From positions 11,045,554 to 11,109,553 of the forward strand of contig NC_048557.2 of assembly GCF_902806685.2 (NCBI RefSeq): DNA of 64,000 nucleotides. The letters run 5' to 3'. The notes beneath the pieces were generated by a model that saw nothing but the letters and a program-made list of their open reading frames with translations, was not told where the DNA came from and searched no databases. This DNA is from Maniola hyperantus (taxonomy: Eukaryota > Arthropoda > Insecta > Lepidoptera > Nymphalidae). Shown in pieces: positions 52,801-62,912 of this stretch. Both the position numbers and the translations under genes were made by a program. Each line of letters begins with the position of its first letter. The stretch's first letter is position 1.

Positions 52801-55800
52801 ATCTTGTACCTATATCAAATATTTGAAAAGAGCAACCGCCGAGTTTCTTGCTGGTTCTTCTCGGTAGGAAAGGCATTCCGAACCAGTGGTATGCATCCGA
52901 CTATTCGAAAGTACTTGTAAAAGTTTATACGAATAAAAAAGATTTTCATTTTCATTTTCATATATTTAGGTTTCGCTTTTATGTATATAGATTAGTGTGA
53001 AGTGTGATGCATCCATTCCCAGATATCTACATCGACACAACAGGGTGCGCGTTCACGTACCCAATATTCCGCTACCTGGCGCAGTGCCCGGTGGGGTGCT
53101 ACACGCACTACCCCACCATCACCGCGGCCATGATGCGGCGCGTCAAGCACCGCCTCGTGAGCTACAACAACAGCAGCGTTATCGCCCGCAACCCACTACT
53201 GACTTGGTGTAAGCTGCTGTACTACAAAATGTTTGGCTGGGTAAGACGCTTCTCATATCTGACGTCTCGCTCACTCATAGGCAACAACCCACATGACTAT
53301 GAGTGAGCGACCTATACAAGATAAGAGATTTATGGTCTTATGATGGCGGTGTCTAGCATCGCCTCGTTGAGCTACAACTACAGCAGCGTTGTTGCCCGTA
53401 ACCAACTACTGACTGGTGTAAACTGCTGTAACTGTAGCTGTAACTGGTGTAAAATAAATAAAAAAATAAAAATGATTGGCGCAGTCGGTAGGATTAATCT
53501 AAGGCAAGAAACTACAATATAAAATATAAATAAAACGGTAAAATTCGTTTGCCCAATAAAGCGCAACCTAACATCGACTAAAAGCAGACCAATGAAATAC
53601 AGACCTTATTGCTTGAAGTACATGAACAAAAGAGACTCGTGCTTTCGCGTACAAAACATGATGCGTAGACAACAACCAATAGCGGACGGACGCGCGCTAT
53701 GATTGACTGAGACATTTTCGCGCCATTCAAAAATAAGATTACTGTGCAGGATCTTGATCGGCGGACTTTGAAATTGGTATTCATTATACACTGTAGTCTG
53801 TAGTGGTATTATTATACTCAGAATTAATATCGTGATAAGATATACCTACACAAATATCAAGGTTTATATTTTGTTTCCAGCTGTATGGTGTGGTGGGTCG
53901 TTGCGCAGACATAGTGATGGTGAACGGCTCATGGACGGAGGAACACATTCAAGACCTGTGGAAGCGACCACTCGACACCCACCGCGTCTACCCACCGTGT
54001 GAGGTTAGGATTCCTCTAGGCTTCTTTTAAATATATAAAAGGAAAATGTGACCGACTGATCTATCGACGCACAGCTCAAACTAATGGACGGATCGGGCCG
54101 AAATTTGGCATGCAGATAGCTATTACGACAAAGGCATCCGCTAAAAAAGGATTTTTGAAAATTCAACCCCCTGAGGGGGTGAAATAGAGGTTTCAAATTT
54201 GTGTAGTCCACGCGAATAATATGATAATGAGATTAATAATAATTAATTAATGTGTTGAAAATTGCAATACTATTATCAATTCCTATTAATTATTTTATTT
54301 GTATAGTAAGATAACCGGGATAACCTAACTGGCAATGTGTGGTACAGCTTTAAAAAATAAACGTTTTTCTTCTTCTTCTTCTTCTTCTAAGATAATATAA
54401 ATTCTAATTTTCCAAATTTGCAAGGCATGGTATGGCAGATTGTGGCTCGAAACAAAAATAGTATTTAAAAACTTATTCATGTACCTTTACCTACCTACAA
54501 TCAGTACCGTCAATGCGAAAGTGTGTTTGTTTGTTGGTTTGTCCTTCAATCACGTCGCAACGGTGCAACGGATTGACGTGATTATTTGCATGTGTATAGA
54601 TAAAGACCTGGAGAGTGACATAGGCTACTTTTTATCCAGGAAAATCAAAGAGTTCCCACAGGATTTTTAAAAAATCAAATTTCACGCGGACGTAGTCGCG
54701 GGCATCAGCTAGTCAGATAAATAATACAATATAAATGATTTGGTTTGATTTGAAAAATGTATTTTTTTAGGTATCAGAGCTCAAAAAGCTGCGTTCTCTA
54801 GTGCGGGACTCGGATCCGATCAGGATTCTGTCGGTGGCGCAGTTCCGCCCCGAAAAGGACCATCCTCTGATGCTTCAAGCTATGTACGAGCTCCGTAACC
54901 TGCTGATCAAAAACGAAATCCTGTGGAACAAGGTATAGTCAACAAATTAAATAAAAATTACATATTTTTTAAACTCAAAAAATATTTTTTAAAATCAAAA
55001 CTTAGTTTTTTATCAATTGGGGGATGGGTTGATCATGGTGATGATATTATTATTCTTCAAGAAAGTCAATTTTCAAACATACAAAAACAATATCAGTCAT
55101 ACATTAATTTTTGGAGTTCTTTTTTTTTTTAGATAAAACTAGTCTTAGTGGGGTCGTGCCGGAACTCTGAGGACGAGGAACGCGTCAAGAACCTGCGGGA
55201 CCTGGCCAAGCACCTGTCTATCGAGGAGAACGTCCAGTTTGTAGTCAACGCGTCATATTGCCAGCTGTTGCAGCTGTACCAGAACAGCTCGCTCGCGATA
55301 CATGCCATGTGGAACGAGCACTTCGGCATCAGTGAGTATACTACGCTGCAAAAACTGGATGTAGTGTTCATCAACATTTCATGTAGACGTAGAGATTCAT
55401 TAGTCATGTAGATGTAGAGTTTCATCAACATTTCATGTAGACGTAGAGATTCATTAGTCATGTAGATGTAGAGTTTCATCAACATTTCATGTAGACGTAG
55501 AGTTTCATCAACATGTCACGTAGATGTAGAGTTTCATCAACATGACACGTAGATGTAGAGTTTCATCAACATGTCACGTAGATGTAGAGTTTCATCAACA
55601 TGTCACGTAGATGTAGAGTTTCATCAACATGTCATGTAGATGTAGTTTCATTAACATGTCACGATATAGTTTCATTAACATGTCACGTAGATGTAGAGTT
55701 TCATCAACATGTCATGTAGACGTAGAGTTTCATCAACACATATCAATGTAGACGTAAAGTTTCATCAACACATATCAATGTTAATACTTTATCATCAGGT

Positions 55801-56541
55801 GTGGTGGAATGCATGGCGGCCGGCCTCATCACCATAGCGCACCGCTCGGGGGGACCCCTGGCGGACATCATCGAGACCTCCGCCGGCTCCCGCACCGGCT
55901 TCCTCGCGGCGGAGCCCGACGAGTACGCGCGAGCCATCCTCGAGGTGATAGCGTTGTCTGCTGAGGACAAGAGGAGGATCGTCGAGGCTGCCAGGTGAGA
56001 TATTTTGTAGGGTTCCCTACCCGAAGGGTGCCAACGGGACTCTATTAACTAAGATCTCGTGAACCGTAATAGGTAGAGTTGTTACAGAATGTGTATTTCT
56101 ATTGCCGCTATCAGTACCCATATTATAAATGCGAGTGTGTTTGTTTGTTGGTTTGTCCTTCAATCACGTCGCAACAGAGCAAAGGTTCGACGTGGTTTTT
56201 TTGCATGGGTACCTATAGTTAAAGATCTGGAAAGTGACATAGGCTACTTTTTATCCCGGGAAATCAGAGTTCCCACGGGAATTAACAAAAACCGGTACTA
56301 AGTCGCGGGCATCAGCTAGTAACAAATAATAAAAATTTCAAAATGGCCGCCTTGAAATTAAAAATATATATATATTTCTTGTACAATGGTTACGAAACCC
56401 TTCGTGTGCAAGTCTGACTCGCACTTGACCGATTTATATTTCTTTGTCTCTTGTTTCAGAGCGTCAGTCGATCGTTTTTCGGAGAAAGAATTCGAGAAGG
56501 CATTCCTAAGAGCAGTTGAACCTTTGATAAGGATAGATTGA
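49886..56541 (+). CDS. ALG11: ALG11, GDP-Man:Man3GlcNAc2-PP-dolichol alpha-1,2-mannosyltransferase
   Basis: ALG11 adds the fourth and fifth mannoses to the dolichol-linked N-glycan precursor on the cytosolic face of the ER. Exons: 49886-49905, 50872-51099, 51720-51952, 53023-53240, 53881-54003, 54771-54932, 55133-55331, 55799-55994, 56460-56541. All phases join to give 486 aa, close to the human length of about 492. An N-terminal membrane anchor spans about residues 8-32. It is followed by FFHPYCNAGGGGERVLW, the family's N-terminal Gly-rich donor-fold loop. The GT4 EX7E motif is intact: Glu390 (in WNEHFG) and Glu398 (in VVECMAAG), followed by AHRSGGP. RILSVAQFRPEKDHPLML is the other conserved GT-B segment. 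The start ATG follows atttcatcaag, and the first intron splits codon 7. Confidence 0.94.
50562..50850 (+). repeat. tRNA-derived SINE, family C
   Basis: Intact copy: ggtgatagcctagtggttag gacgtccgcc … ggggttcaatcccgggc … gtggtagactatggcc. It ends shortly before ALG11 exon 2 (50872). Confidence 0.8.
51125..51290 (-). repeat. tRNA-derived SINE, family A (reverse)
   Basis: Reverse copy, starting about 25 bp after ALG11 exon 2. Confidence 0.78.
51370..51605 (-). repeat. Helitron-like repeat, family D
   Basis: Contains tttgattttccgggataaaa, aaaatcacgtcgatccgttg and gcactttcgcatttataata. Confidence 0.6.
52243..52650 (-). repeat. Two adjacent Helitron-like repeats (families D and C)
   Basis: 52243-52445 ends ctttcgcatttataatatgg (family D). 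52465-52650 starts cttatgctcgcgacttcgtc (family C). Both lie in ALG11 intron 3. Confidence 0.65.
52650..52967 (+). mobile_element. LINE 3' fragment
   Basis: Encodes FKKSIKNMLLKKAYYTIEDY then LNDKRAWI and a stop. The 3' UTR ends (cattttt)n. A sister copy is at 59385-59700. Confidence 0.75.
53340..53457 (+). pseudogene. Decayed copy of ALG11 exon 4
   Basis: The text gcatcgcctcgttgagctac aactacagcagcgttgttgc ccgtaaccaactactgactg gtgtaaactgctgta mirrors exon 4 bases 53150-53225 with substitutions and small indels. It lies 100 bp after the exon donor. It contains stops in the ALG11 frame. Confidence 0.88.
54030..54220 (+). repeat. Helitron-like repeat, family C (3' truncated)
   Basis: From atatataaaaggaaaatgtg to gtgtagtccacgcg, in ALG11 intron 5. 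Confidence 0.65.
54510..54715 (+). repeat. Helitron-like repeat, family D
   Basis: From atgcgaaagtgtgtttgttt to cgtagtcgcgggcatcagct, in ALG11 intron 5. Confidence 0.68.
55360..55790 (+). repeat. 29-bp minisatellite in ALG11 intron 7
   Basis: The unit gtagatgtagagtttcatca acatgtcac is repeated about 14 times with variants (gtagacgtagag, catttcatg). The array runs to within 10 bp of the exon 8 acceptor. Confidence 0.9.
56105..56325 (+). repeat. Helitron-like repeat, family D
   Basis: From cccatattataaatgcgagt to agtcgcgggcatcagctagt, in ALG11 intron 8. Confidence 0.68.
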
Positions 56542-57060
56542 TATTGAATGTTCACAGACTAACGGAAAATATAGACGGAGATATCGCGAACAAACGTTCC
56601 TATTTCGTAGTGTATACGTAAGCGGCGGCGCGGTTTGAACTCCATCAATAAAAAAATACAGGATGTAAGTAGAATGCTAGCAAAAACGAAGACAGGTGAT
56701 TGTACTAATGATAGATAAAATGCGAAAAATACCTGTATTTTCTAAGGTTCGCAAGGAACTTTGCGTAGATAAGTGCCGCGAGGTTAATGCCGCGTTGTAG
56801 ACGGGGCATTAACCTCTAGTTTTGCACGCTATACATTGCCGATTTGAAAAATACTAAAACTACAAAACTACAAGGTAACTAAATCGGCTTCTCTCAAGCG
56901 GTTTCATTTATTAGCGTCCAGTCTATATTTTCCATTAGTCTATTGTTGTAATGTAATAAATTCCATTAGTATTAAGTTTAACATTAATATTTAAGTTTTA
57001 CATAGGAATCGAAATAAATTTTACCAAAGTTATACATTTCTTTTATTTTACAAAAAAAGA
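56542..57060 (+). other. ALG11 3' flank with candidate polyadenylation signal
   Basis: No further coding. AATAAA words occur at about 56956 and 57013-57018. Either could end the ALG11 transcript. Confidence 0.45.
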
Positions 57061-58121
57061 ACACTTATTACAAGTAACAATAAAATATAGGTAATATATT
57101 AATTTATATATTTTTATGTCTGTCTGTCTTATCTCTTTACGGCTCAAACGCTCACGAAATTTGGTGTGTATAGAGATAGGTTACTTTTATATCAGAGTTT
57201 CCATGGGATTTTTAAAGAACCTAAATCCATGTGGACGAAGCTGCGGACATTAGCTAGTTTTCAATAAAATTCATGTCTAATAATATTTTAAACAGTTTGA
57301 ACTTTTGTGATTTAGACACAAGTTCGAGCCTTGAGTCTAAAACAGGATTGATCTAGTTATACTAAACTTTCGGGTGTACTTTTTATTTATTTATTATATC
57401 TTTTTCTTACAATGAAAATAAGAAAGGGACAGACAATCTTAATTTAAAACTGTCAAATCCCGTGACTTTAGGTGCCAGTTTTGAGTATAAGTGTCCCAAG
57501 TAGTCTTTAATTTGAAATTCCTTTTTTAACAATATTAAAATGTGCAAATATACTTTAAATTTAGTTAAAAGAATAACATCGGAATCGACGCCACTTATAA
57601 AATTTAAATCTTAATACATTTTTCCTATAAAATCATTCTTAAATAATATTAACAAACATTGTTATGAGACTGAATACAACAGATTTTATGTTTAGGTATA
57701 CTTTTAAAGACGCGAGTCTTAAAATATGATAGTCCAGCACTGAATGACAGCTACAGAGCTCATTTGACATTGGTTGGTTCTACATTGCTGCTTCACTGAG
57801 TGATATTAAAATTATTTTTCGTAGAAAACCTTCAATGGATTAAAAATAAATGTCAAATGAGCTCTGTGCCTATCATTGCATTGCATAGTGCAGATGGTAG
57901 TCTTGTTCTTGTATTTAAGTGCAATAAATTATTATTATTATTATTCTTTCTGAGTCAACGAATAACCCCGCTGGGAATTTATCGATATGTAGAAAAACAA
58001 AAATCGAAACCCACGAATTTAGTTTCAGTAGGTAGCTATTCAGTCCCACATTATTTTACATAAGTAGGTATTTTTTTTACATTTATTTGAGAGGAATGTC
58101 AATGACTTATGTAATCATTAT
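57061..58121. other. Convergent ALG11-UFM1 interval
   Basis: AT-rich, with a Helitron-like fragment around 57110-57260 (tttttaaagaacctaaatcc, agctgcggacattagctag). No gene is supported. Confidence 0.45.
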
Positions 58122-61100
58122 CTACGAAGATACTCTGCCTACACGATCTCTTGGTATCAACCGGAGTTCAGACCCGTGCTTCAGGAACACATTGCCTGAA
58201 AAAAAAAAGTACTTACATTACTGTCCAGGCCGGAAATAATAATAGCACATTATTGTCCAGGCCGGAAATAATAATAGTACATTACTGTCCAGGCCGGAAA
58301 TAATAATAGTACATTACTGTCCAGGCCGGAAATAATAATAGTACATTACTGTCCAGGCCGGAAATAATAATAGTACATTACTGTCCAGGCCGGAAATAAT
58401 AATAGTACATTACTGTCCAGGCCGGAAAGAGTAATAGTAGATACATTACGACATTACATTACAGGCGACGAAGTCGCGCATTTTAAATGCAGCAACTGAC
58501 TGACTTATCAACAAATTACTGTCCAGGCCGCCCGAGATTATTAGGAGGAGGCGTCAGCCTACCCTGCCGCTTGTAGACCCCTTCTCCTACCTGCTGTCTG
58601 CTGAGGATTGATGCCTATACCATCGTCCGTGATGATGGCGCTCGTGGCCGGCTCCACGCGGAACTCTTCCGCCGCGAACTTCAGCACGGCCGTAAACGGA
58701 GTCGCGTCGGGCACGCTCAGACTGAAAACAATATAACAATAAGCTCTCAGAAGCTATAATATTGGAGATGCCTCTCAACAAGTTAGAAGGAACTTATATT
58801 AGGGTTTCTGTACTTCAAAAGGAAAAAAAGAACTTTTATATAGGATCACTTCATTGTCTATCAAGAAACCTATAGGGTACCTACTTCCCGTTTACCTAGA
58901 ATCATGAAATTTGGCTGGCAGGTAGGTCTTATAGCACACTTAACGGAAAAAATCCGTAAATTTCATTAAATCAAATCTAGGAATTTGTGGTTACATCACA
59001 AAAAAAATAGTAGGTAGGTATTAATAACTTTCAAAAGTTGTTTATTGCATATTGCATATGCATATTGTTTTTGAGTTATCGTGCAAATGTCGAAAAAATA
59101 CGACTGGTACTACAGACTGTGTACAGAACTCTCGGCGCGCGAGTCTGACTCGCACTTGAACGATTTTTTTCGCTGAGAAATGCTTTTACGTATCCTCCCC
59201 GAAAGCAACGCAGATTGACCACGTATACGCAGCCTGGGAGCCGCAGAACCATGCAGCGTTGTTCACGTTGGGAGGGGGTCTTTCGCTTCCAAGCGTGATA
59301 CGCTTTATGATCCATAAGATGCCTCGGAAAAGTCCAAAAGTCATTTGTGGGTATGGGTATAACCTTTTATAACAAAACAACTTTATACAAGTTTAAAAAA
59401 TCTATTAAAAGTATGCTCCTGAAAAAAGCATTATATACAATTGAAGATTACCTAAATGATAAGAGAGCGTGGATTTGACCTGCAGCTCGATCCAGCAACG
59501 CGCAGGACTGCAAATACTTTTCCTATACATGGCATAATATTGTATATCAAATCTTTGAAAGAGCAACTGCCGAGTTTCTTGCTGGTTCTTCTCGGTAGGA
59601 AAGTCATTCCAAACCAGTGATAGATGCAGTTGACGATTCAAAAATACTGTGCCTAATGTTTAATTGAAAAAAAAATATTTTTATTTATTTATTTTTATTT
59701 TATACACCTATATTACGCGTTAAATCGAGCCGGCAATTGAGGTATGAGACGGGGGGACGGACGCCCCGCACGTCACCCGCGCTAAGCATTCTCAGATTGA
59801 TGAGATGAGATGTGTCTCCTGGTGGCTGCTTTTTCCTACATGTGTAGCAGTGGGAGGGCGGGCGGTACCTACATGTCGCATGCTGCATGTTACACCATAC
59901 AGATGCGACTTGTTTTAGCGGTTTATAGCAAATTAGGCTTTTGGTTCATTGTATTTTTATTATTTGTTGTTATTGCAGAAATAGATATTGTGGCTAATTC
60001 CTTTGTACACAATCTCTAAACTAAACTAAAATATCACGTCTAAATCTATTGCTATCCCTTTCATAATGTTGCTTGCGGAAAAGGAAAGCACTAGATGTAG
60101 ACCTGTTAATTTAGTTTAGTTTATTGTGTACTATAGAGAATCGGCCCAATTGTATGATTATTTCAAGTCTCTACGTATTACGGTATTAGTGTATTAACAA
60201 TATGTATTTTATATTCTTATTATATGGTTTACTTTATTTAGCTATTGTTATTTAGGTTTATTTTACACCACCTCCCATTGTCCATTTGTTCGTTTTTTCC
60301 CTAGCGTTAAGGTTGTCTGGAAGAGATCGCTATTTAGCGATAAGACCGCCTTTTTGTACCTACTTATTAAGATTTCTTTTTGTAACCTGTCATTTGTGTT
60401 TCTGTGGTGCAATAAAGTATATACATACATACATACATACATACGGTTCCGGTTCCCGGGATACAGCTTGCTGACAGACAGCCGTTGAATGGACAATGGA
60501 GGTGGTGGAGGGGTTCCTTAACAACTAATGAAAGAAATCCATTTTTTAATAATTCAAATAAATAAAACTTCAATCAAAATAATCAGAAGATCATAAAAAA
60601 TATATTATTGGTCAATCCTATAAAAACAAAATAAATTCTTATAAACCATTATATTATGCCTAATTCTAAGTAATTTCAAGTCAACATTATCATTTATGTA
60701 AGTACATTTATCTACATAATTCATAATAAATATATTGTAAAAATTCAATATTGACACTTATTTCTTCATACCATCAACAATGTTTCAAATTTTTGGTATA
60801 TAATTTTATGTACTAACATAGAAACAAATAACATTATTTTAACTACAAGTCCAGCAAATTGCTATTGCGCTGGAACTATGTCTCATATTAACATCGAAAT
60901 GACGTCATTTTGACGTCAGCCGAAATAAAAATATACCATCAGCTCGAAACTTCAGTCTAGTGCTGACGTCATTAAAATGGCGGCCACCCGCATTAGCAAT
61001 TTGCAGGACTTATAACTGATATGATATAGATACAAAAAAAGCAGTCTAGTGTGAGTCAGACTTGCACACGAAGGGTTCCATACCACTTTGTTATGTATTT

Positions 61101-62912
61101 TTTAAATTTACATAGCAACCATTTTGAAATTTTTATTATTTGTTGTTATTGCGGCAACAGAAACCTTTTTTTTTTAATTCAGATACAAGTTAGCGCTCTT
61201 GACTGCAATCTCACCTGGTGGTAAGTGATGATGCTGTCTAAAATGGAAGCGGGCTTACCTGGAAGGGGTATGGCAGTTTGTATTAAACCCATACCGCTTT
61301 GGTTTCTATACGCCATCGTACCGGAACGCTAAATCGCTTGGCGGCATGGCTTTGCCGGTAGGGTGGTAACTAGCCAAGGCCGAAGCTTTTCACCAGACCA
61401 TACCAGAAATTTAGAAAGTATAAAATTCCAAATCCCTGCCAGGAATCGTACCCGGGACCACCCACTAATAAGACAACAGCGCTTACCACTGTGCCAGGGA
61501 GGGAAAATATCAACTCTCTACCTGTTACAGTACATAAGCCACCACTTATTGACAGACCGGCAGACGGACAGCCAACAGAGGCTTAGTAATGGGTCCTATT
61601 GGCCCTTCGAGTATGGAACCCTAAAAATCTTTATTATGATTTCTATCAAGAGTTCTGAATCTCTCTTTCCCAAAAACTAATATTAACATTACTTTGATAA
61701 ATCAAATCTAAAAATACTAACTTTAGATTACCATCCTTACAAATCTTTTGTACATTTGAGGATAGTTCGGAATATGTAAGATCAATATAAAAATATTCCA
61801 GTGACATATTCTGTTCAATCAATTTGCCCGAGTCGATCAAACCTTTGCATATTAATACAAAAATTTCATTATGATTTAAACACATTTGAGTAAATTTGTC
61901 TTCCTCTGTACGGAAAAGAAGTTTCCAAAATTTTTTGTACAAAACATTTTGACTCGACATCACATTTGTAAATCCTTTAGCGACTACCTTGACTGCATTA
62001 TGATACTTAGGATTGTTATTGCAAAGGCATACAACAAACATGTCTACCACATCTTGCTTGCAGTTCTGTAATATTTCATTGATAATTTTAATAGAATCAT
62101 CATCACATTCAAGTTTAGAGAGAAAGAACTGACTTTTAAATTCTGATTGGCTACTTTTACATAGTTCTGTTGGCATGTATTTAAACAAAGTATCTTTCGA
62201 GGCGACCTCTAACATGATGTCTGATAAATAAGCTTCGAGTTTCTCTACCGAGAATAGGTCAAGAAATATAGTAAAACCTGCGTCCATTTGATCAATGTTA
62301 GCTGAGGAAGTTATAATTTTCTTTAAAATATATCTAGGTGGGTCCGACAGACAGTTTTTTAGGAGTAAACTTGGTCCATTTGTTTTTTTATTTAGTGCAG
62401 ATGTAAACTCATTTATTATGTTCTTTTTTGTCAATTTGTCTCTACATTTCTCTATGTGTTGTGAGATTAAAAATGCATTTCTCATCTGTTCGTGAGTGGT
62501 ATCGTCATTTGGCCAGTTTTCCAGCTGGCACAGTGCAATAAACCTTTGGAAAAAGTCTAGGAACTGTTCCAGGAAAATCGACTCCATTTCGGAACGTCGC
62601 AACTTCAACGCAGAGCCCGTGAATCGTCAGCATCTGGCAAATAAAAAAAATACTTTTAAAGCCATAATTTCGATTTTTTTTACAGTTTTAGTATGAAACA
62701 CGGTCACGGTTTTCTACGTTGAAGTTGCACTGGCTAAGAACTTATTAGCTGTTAATAAAATAAAGGAAACTTACACTTTAAATGGGAGTTTTGGATCTGA
62801 AGTCAGAGTGATCTTGAAGGTAACTTTAGACCTAAAACGAAAGTTCTATGGTTTAGAGATCGACCTTAGTAAAGCTAGGATCTAATAATTCTTTTGCTTT
62901 TGTCACTTACAT
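58122..62912 (-). CDS. Ufm1: UFM1, ubiquitin-fold modifier 1
   Basis: UFM1 is a small ubiquitin-like protein conjugated to lysines by UBA5, UFC1 and UFL1, notably at the ER and ribosome. Coding exons on the minus strand: 62911-62912 (only the A and T of the start codon), 62775-62831, 58591-58721, 58122-58195. They join in phase to give 87 aa. The first is followed by GTAAGT and the second begins G-TCT-AAA, so the ATG is split by an intron. Conserved segments are KITLTSDPKLPFKVLSVP, TPFTAVLKFAAEEF, SAIITDDGIGINP and GNVFLKHGSELRLIPRDRVG. The active Gly is residue 83, followed by a four-residue tail RVSS that UFSP proteases would remove. This differs in length from the two-residue tail of the human precursor. 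Intron 2 is 4 kb and holds another ORF. Confidence 0.93.
58212..58445. repeat. 32-bp minisatellite in UFM1 intron 3
   Basis: Seven units of ctgtccaggccggaaataat aatagtacatta start at 58221, 58253, 58285, 58317, 58349, 58381 and 58413. An isolated half unit lies near 58518. The array ends about 20 bp from the exon 4 acceptor. Confidence 0.92.
58800..59165 (+). repeat. Interspersed repeat (same family as 17436)
   Basis: From agggtttctgtacttcaaaa to ctgactcgcacttgaacg. Confidence 0.6.
59385..59700 (+). mobile_element. LINE 3' fragment
   Basis: Encodes FKKSIKSMLLKKALYTIEDY then LNDKRAWI and a stop. Sister of 52650-52967. Confidence 0.75.
59995..60135. mobile_element. Fold-back MITE (copy 2)
   Basis: Same family as 1034-1205 (tttgtacacaatctctaaac, atctattgctatccctttca, gacctgttaatttagttt). 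Confidence 0.65.
60136..60844. other. UFM1 intron 2, no further feature recognised
   Basis: AT-rich, with a (cata)n run near 60420-60445. Nothing coding. Confidence 0.45.
60845..61014. mobile_element. CRE/YY1-motif MITE, copy 3
   Basis: Contains gaaatgacgtcattttgacg tcagccg, gctgacgtcattaaaatggc ggccac and diverged TIRs (caagtccagcaaattgct / agcaatttgcaggactt). Confidence 0.83.
61167..61503 (-). repeat. tRNA-derived SINE, family B (reverse)
   Basis: Reverse near-full copy (ttcagatacaagttagcgct … cgtacccgggaccacccact … gtgccagggaggg). Confidence 0.78.
61646..62587 (-). CDS. FANCF-like protein (candidate), intronless, inside UFM1 intron 2
   Basis: The frame runs from ATG at 62587 to TGA at 61646-61648 and encodes 313 aa. 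An upstream in-frame TGA excludes a longer start, and the TTG further upstream is not needed. The protein is helical and charged, with no signal peptide. From memory of human FANCF (about 374 aa, also a single-exon gene), landmarks agree in order: the start MES with hydrophobic helix; Trp25 followed by a Leu/Ile-rich helix (…EQMRNAFLISQHIEKC); LLLKNCLSDPPRYIL (residues 74-88) against a LLEN.AL.D..RY.L-type segment; and LNHNEIFVLICKGL (237-250) against L.NSEVF..FCR.L. FANCF is an adaptor of the Fanconi anaemia core ubiquitin-ligase complex in DNA crosslink repair. This assignment is inference. If it fails, the ORF is an unknown conserved-looking protein. Low-bias codon use over 313 codons argues for a real gene. 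Confidence 0.62.
   Translation of the reverse strand: MESIFLEQFLDFFQRFIALCQLENWPNDDTTHEQMRNAFLISQHIEKCRDKLTKKNIINEFTSALNKKTNGPSLLLKNCLSDPPRYILKKIITSSANIDQMDAGFTIFLDLFSVEKLEAYLSDIMLEVASKDTLFKYMPTELCKSSQSEFKSQFFLSKLECDDDSIKIINEILQNCKQDVVDMFVVCLCNNNPKYHNAVKVVAKGFTNVMSSQNVLYKKFWKLLFRTEEDKFTQMCLNHNEIFVLICKGLIDSGKLIEQNMSLEYFYIDLTYSELSSNVQKICKDGNLKLVFLDLIYQSNVNISFWEREIQNS
62634..62650 (-). promoter_or_regulatory. Candidate splice acceptor upstream of the FANCF-like ORF
   Basis: On the minus strand the sequence ttttttttatttgccag ends 47 bases before the ORF start codon. This is a strong polypyrimidine-AG signal. It would allow splicing from the UFM1 leader exons (donor at 62774) or from an unseen leader exon into the ORF. 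Confidence 0.45.

Noticed and set aside
58212..58445. Regularly spaced repeat resembling a CRISPR array
   Set aside because: The 32-bp units are contiguous with no unique spacers and lie in a eukaryotic intron. It is a minisatellite.
62588..62608. Upstream TTG start for the nested 313-aa ORF
   Set aside because: An ATG seven codons downstream is available and the human FANCF-like MES start aligns there. TTG starts are not expected in insect nuclear genes.
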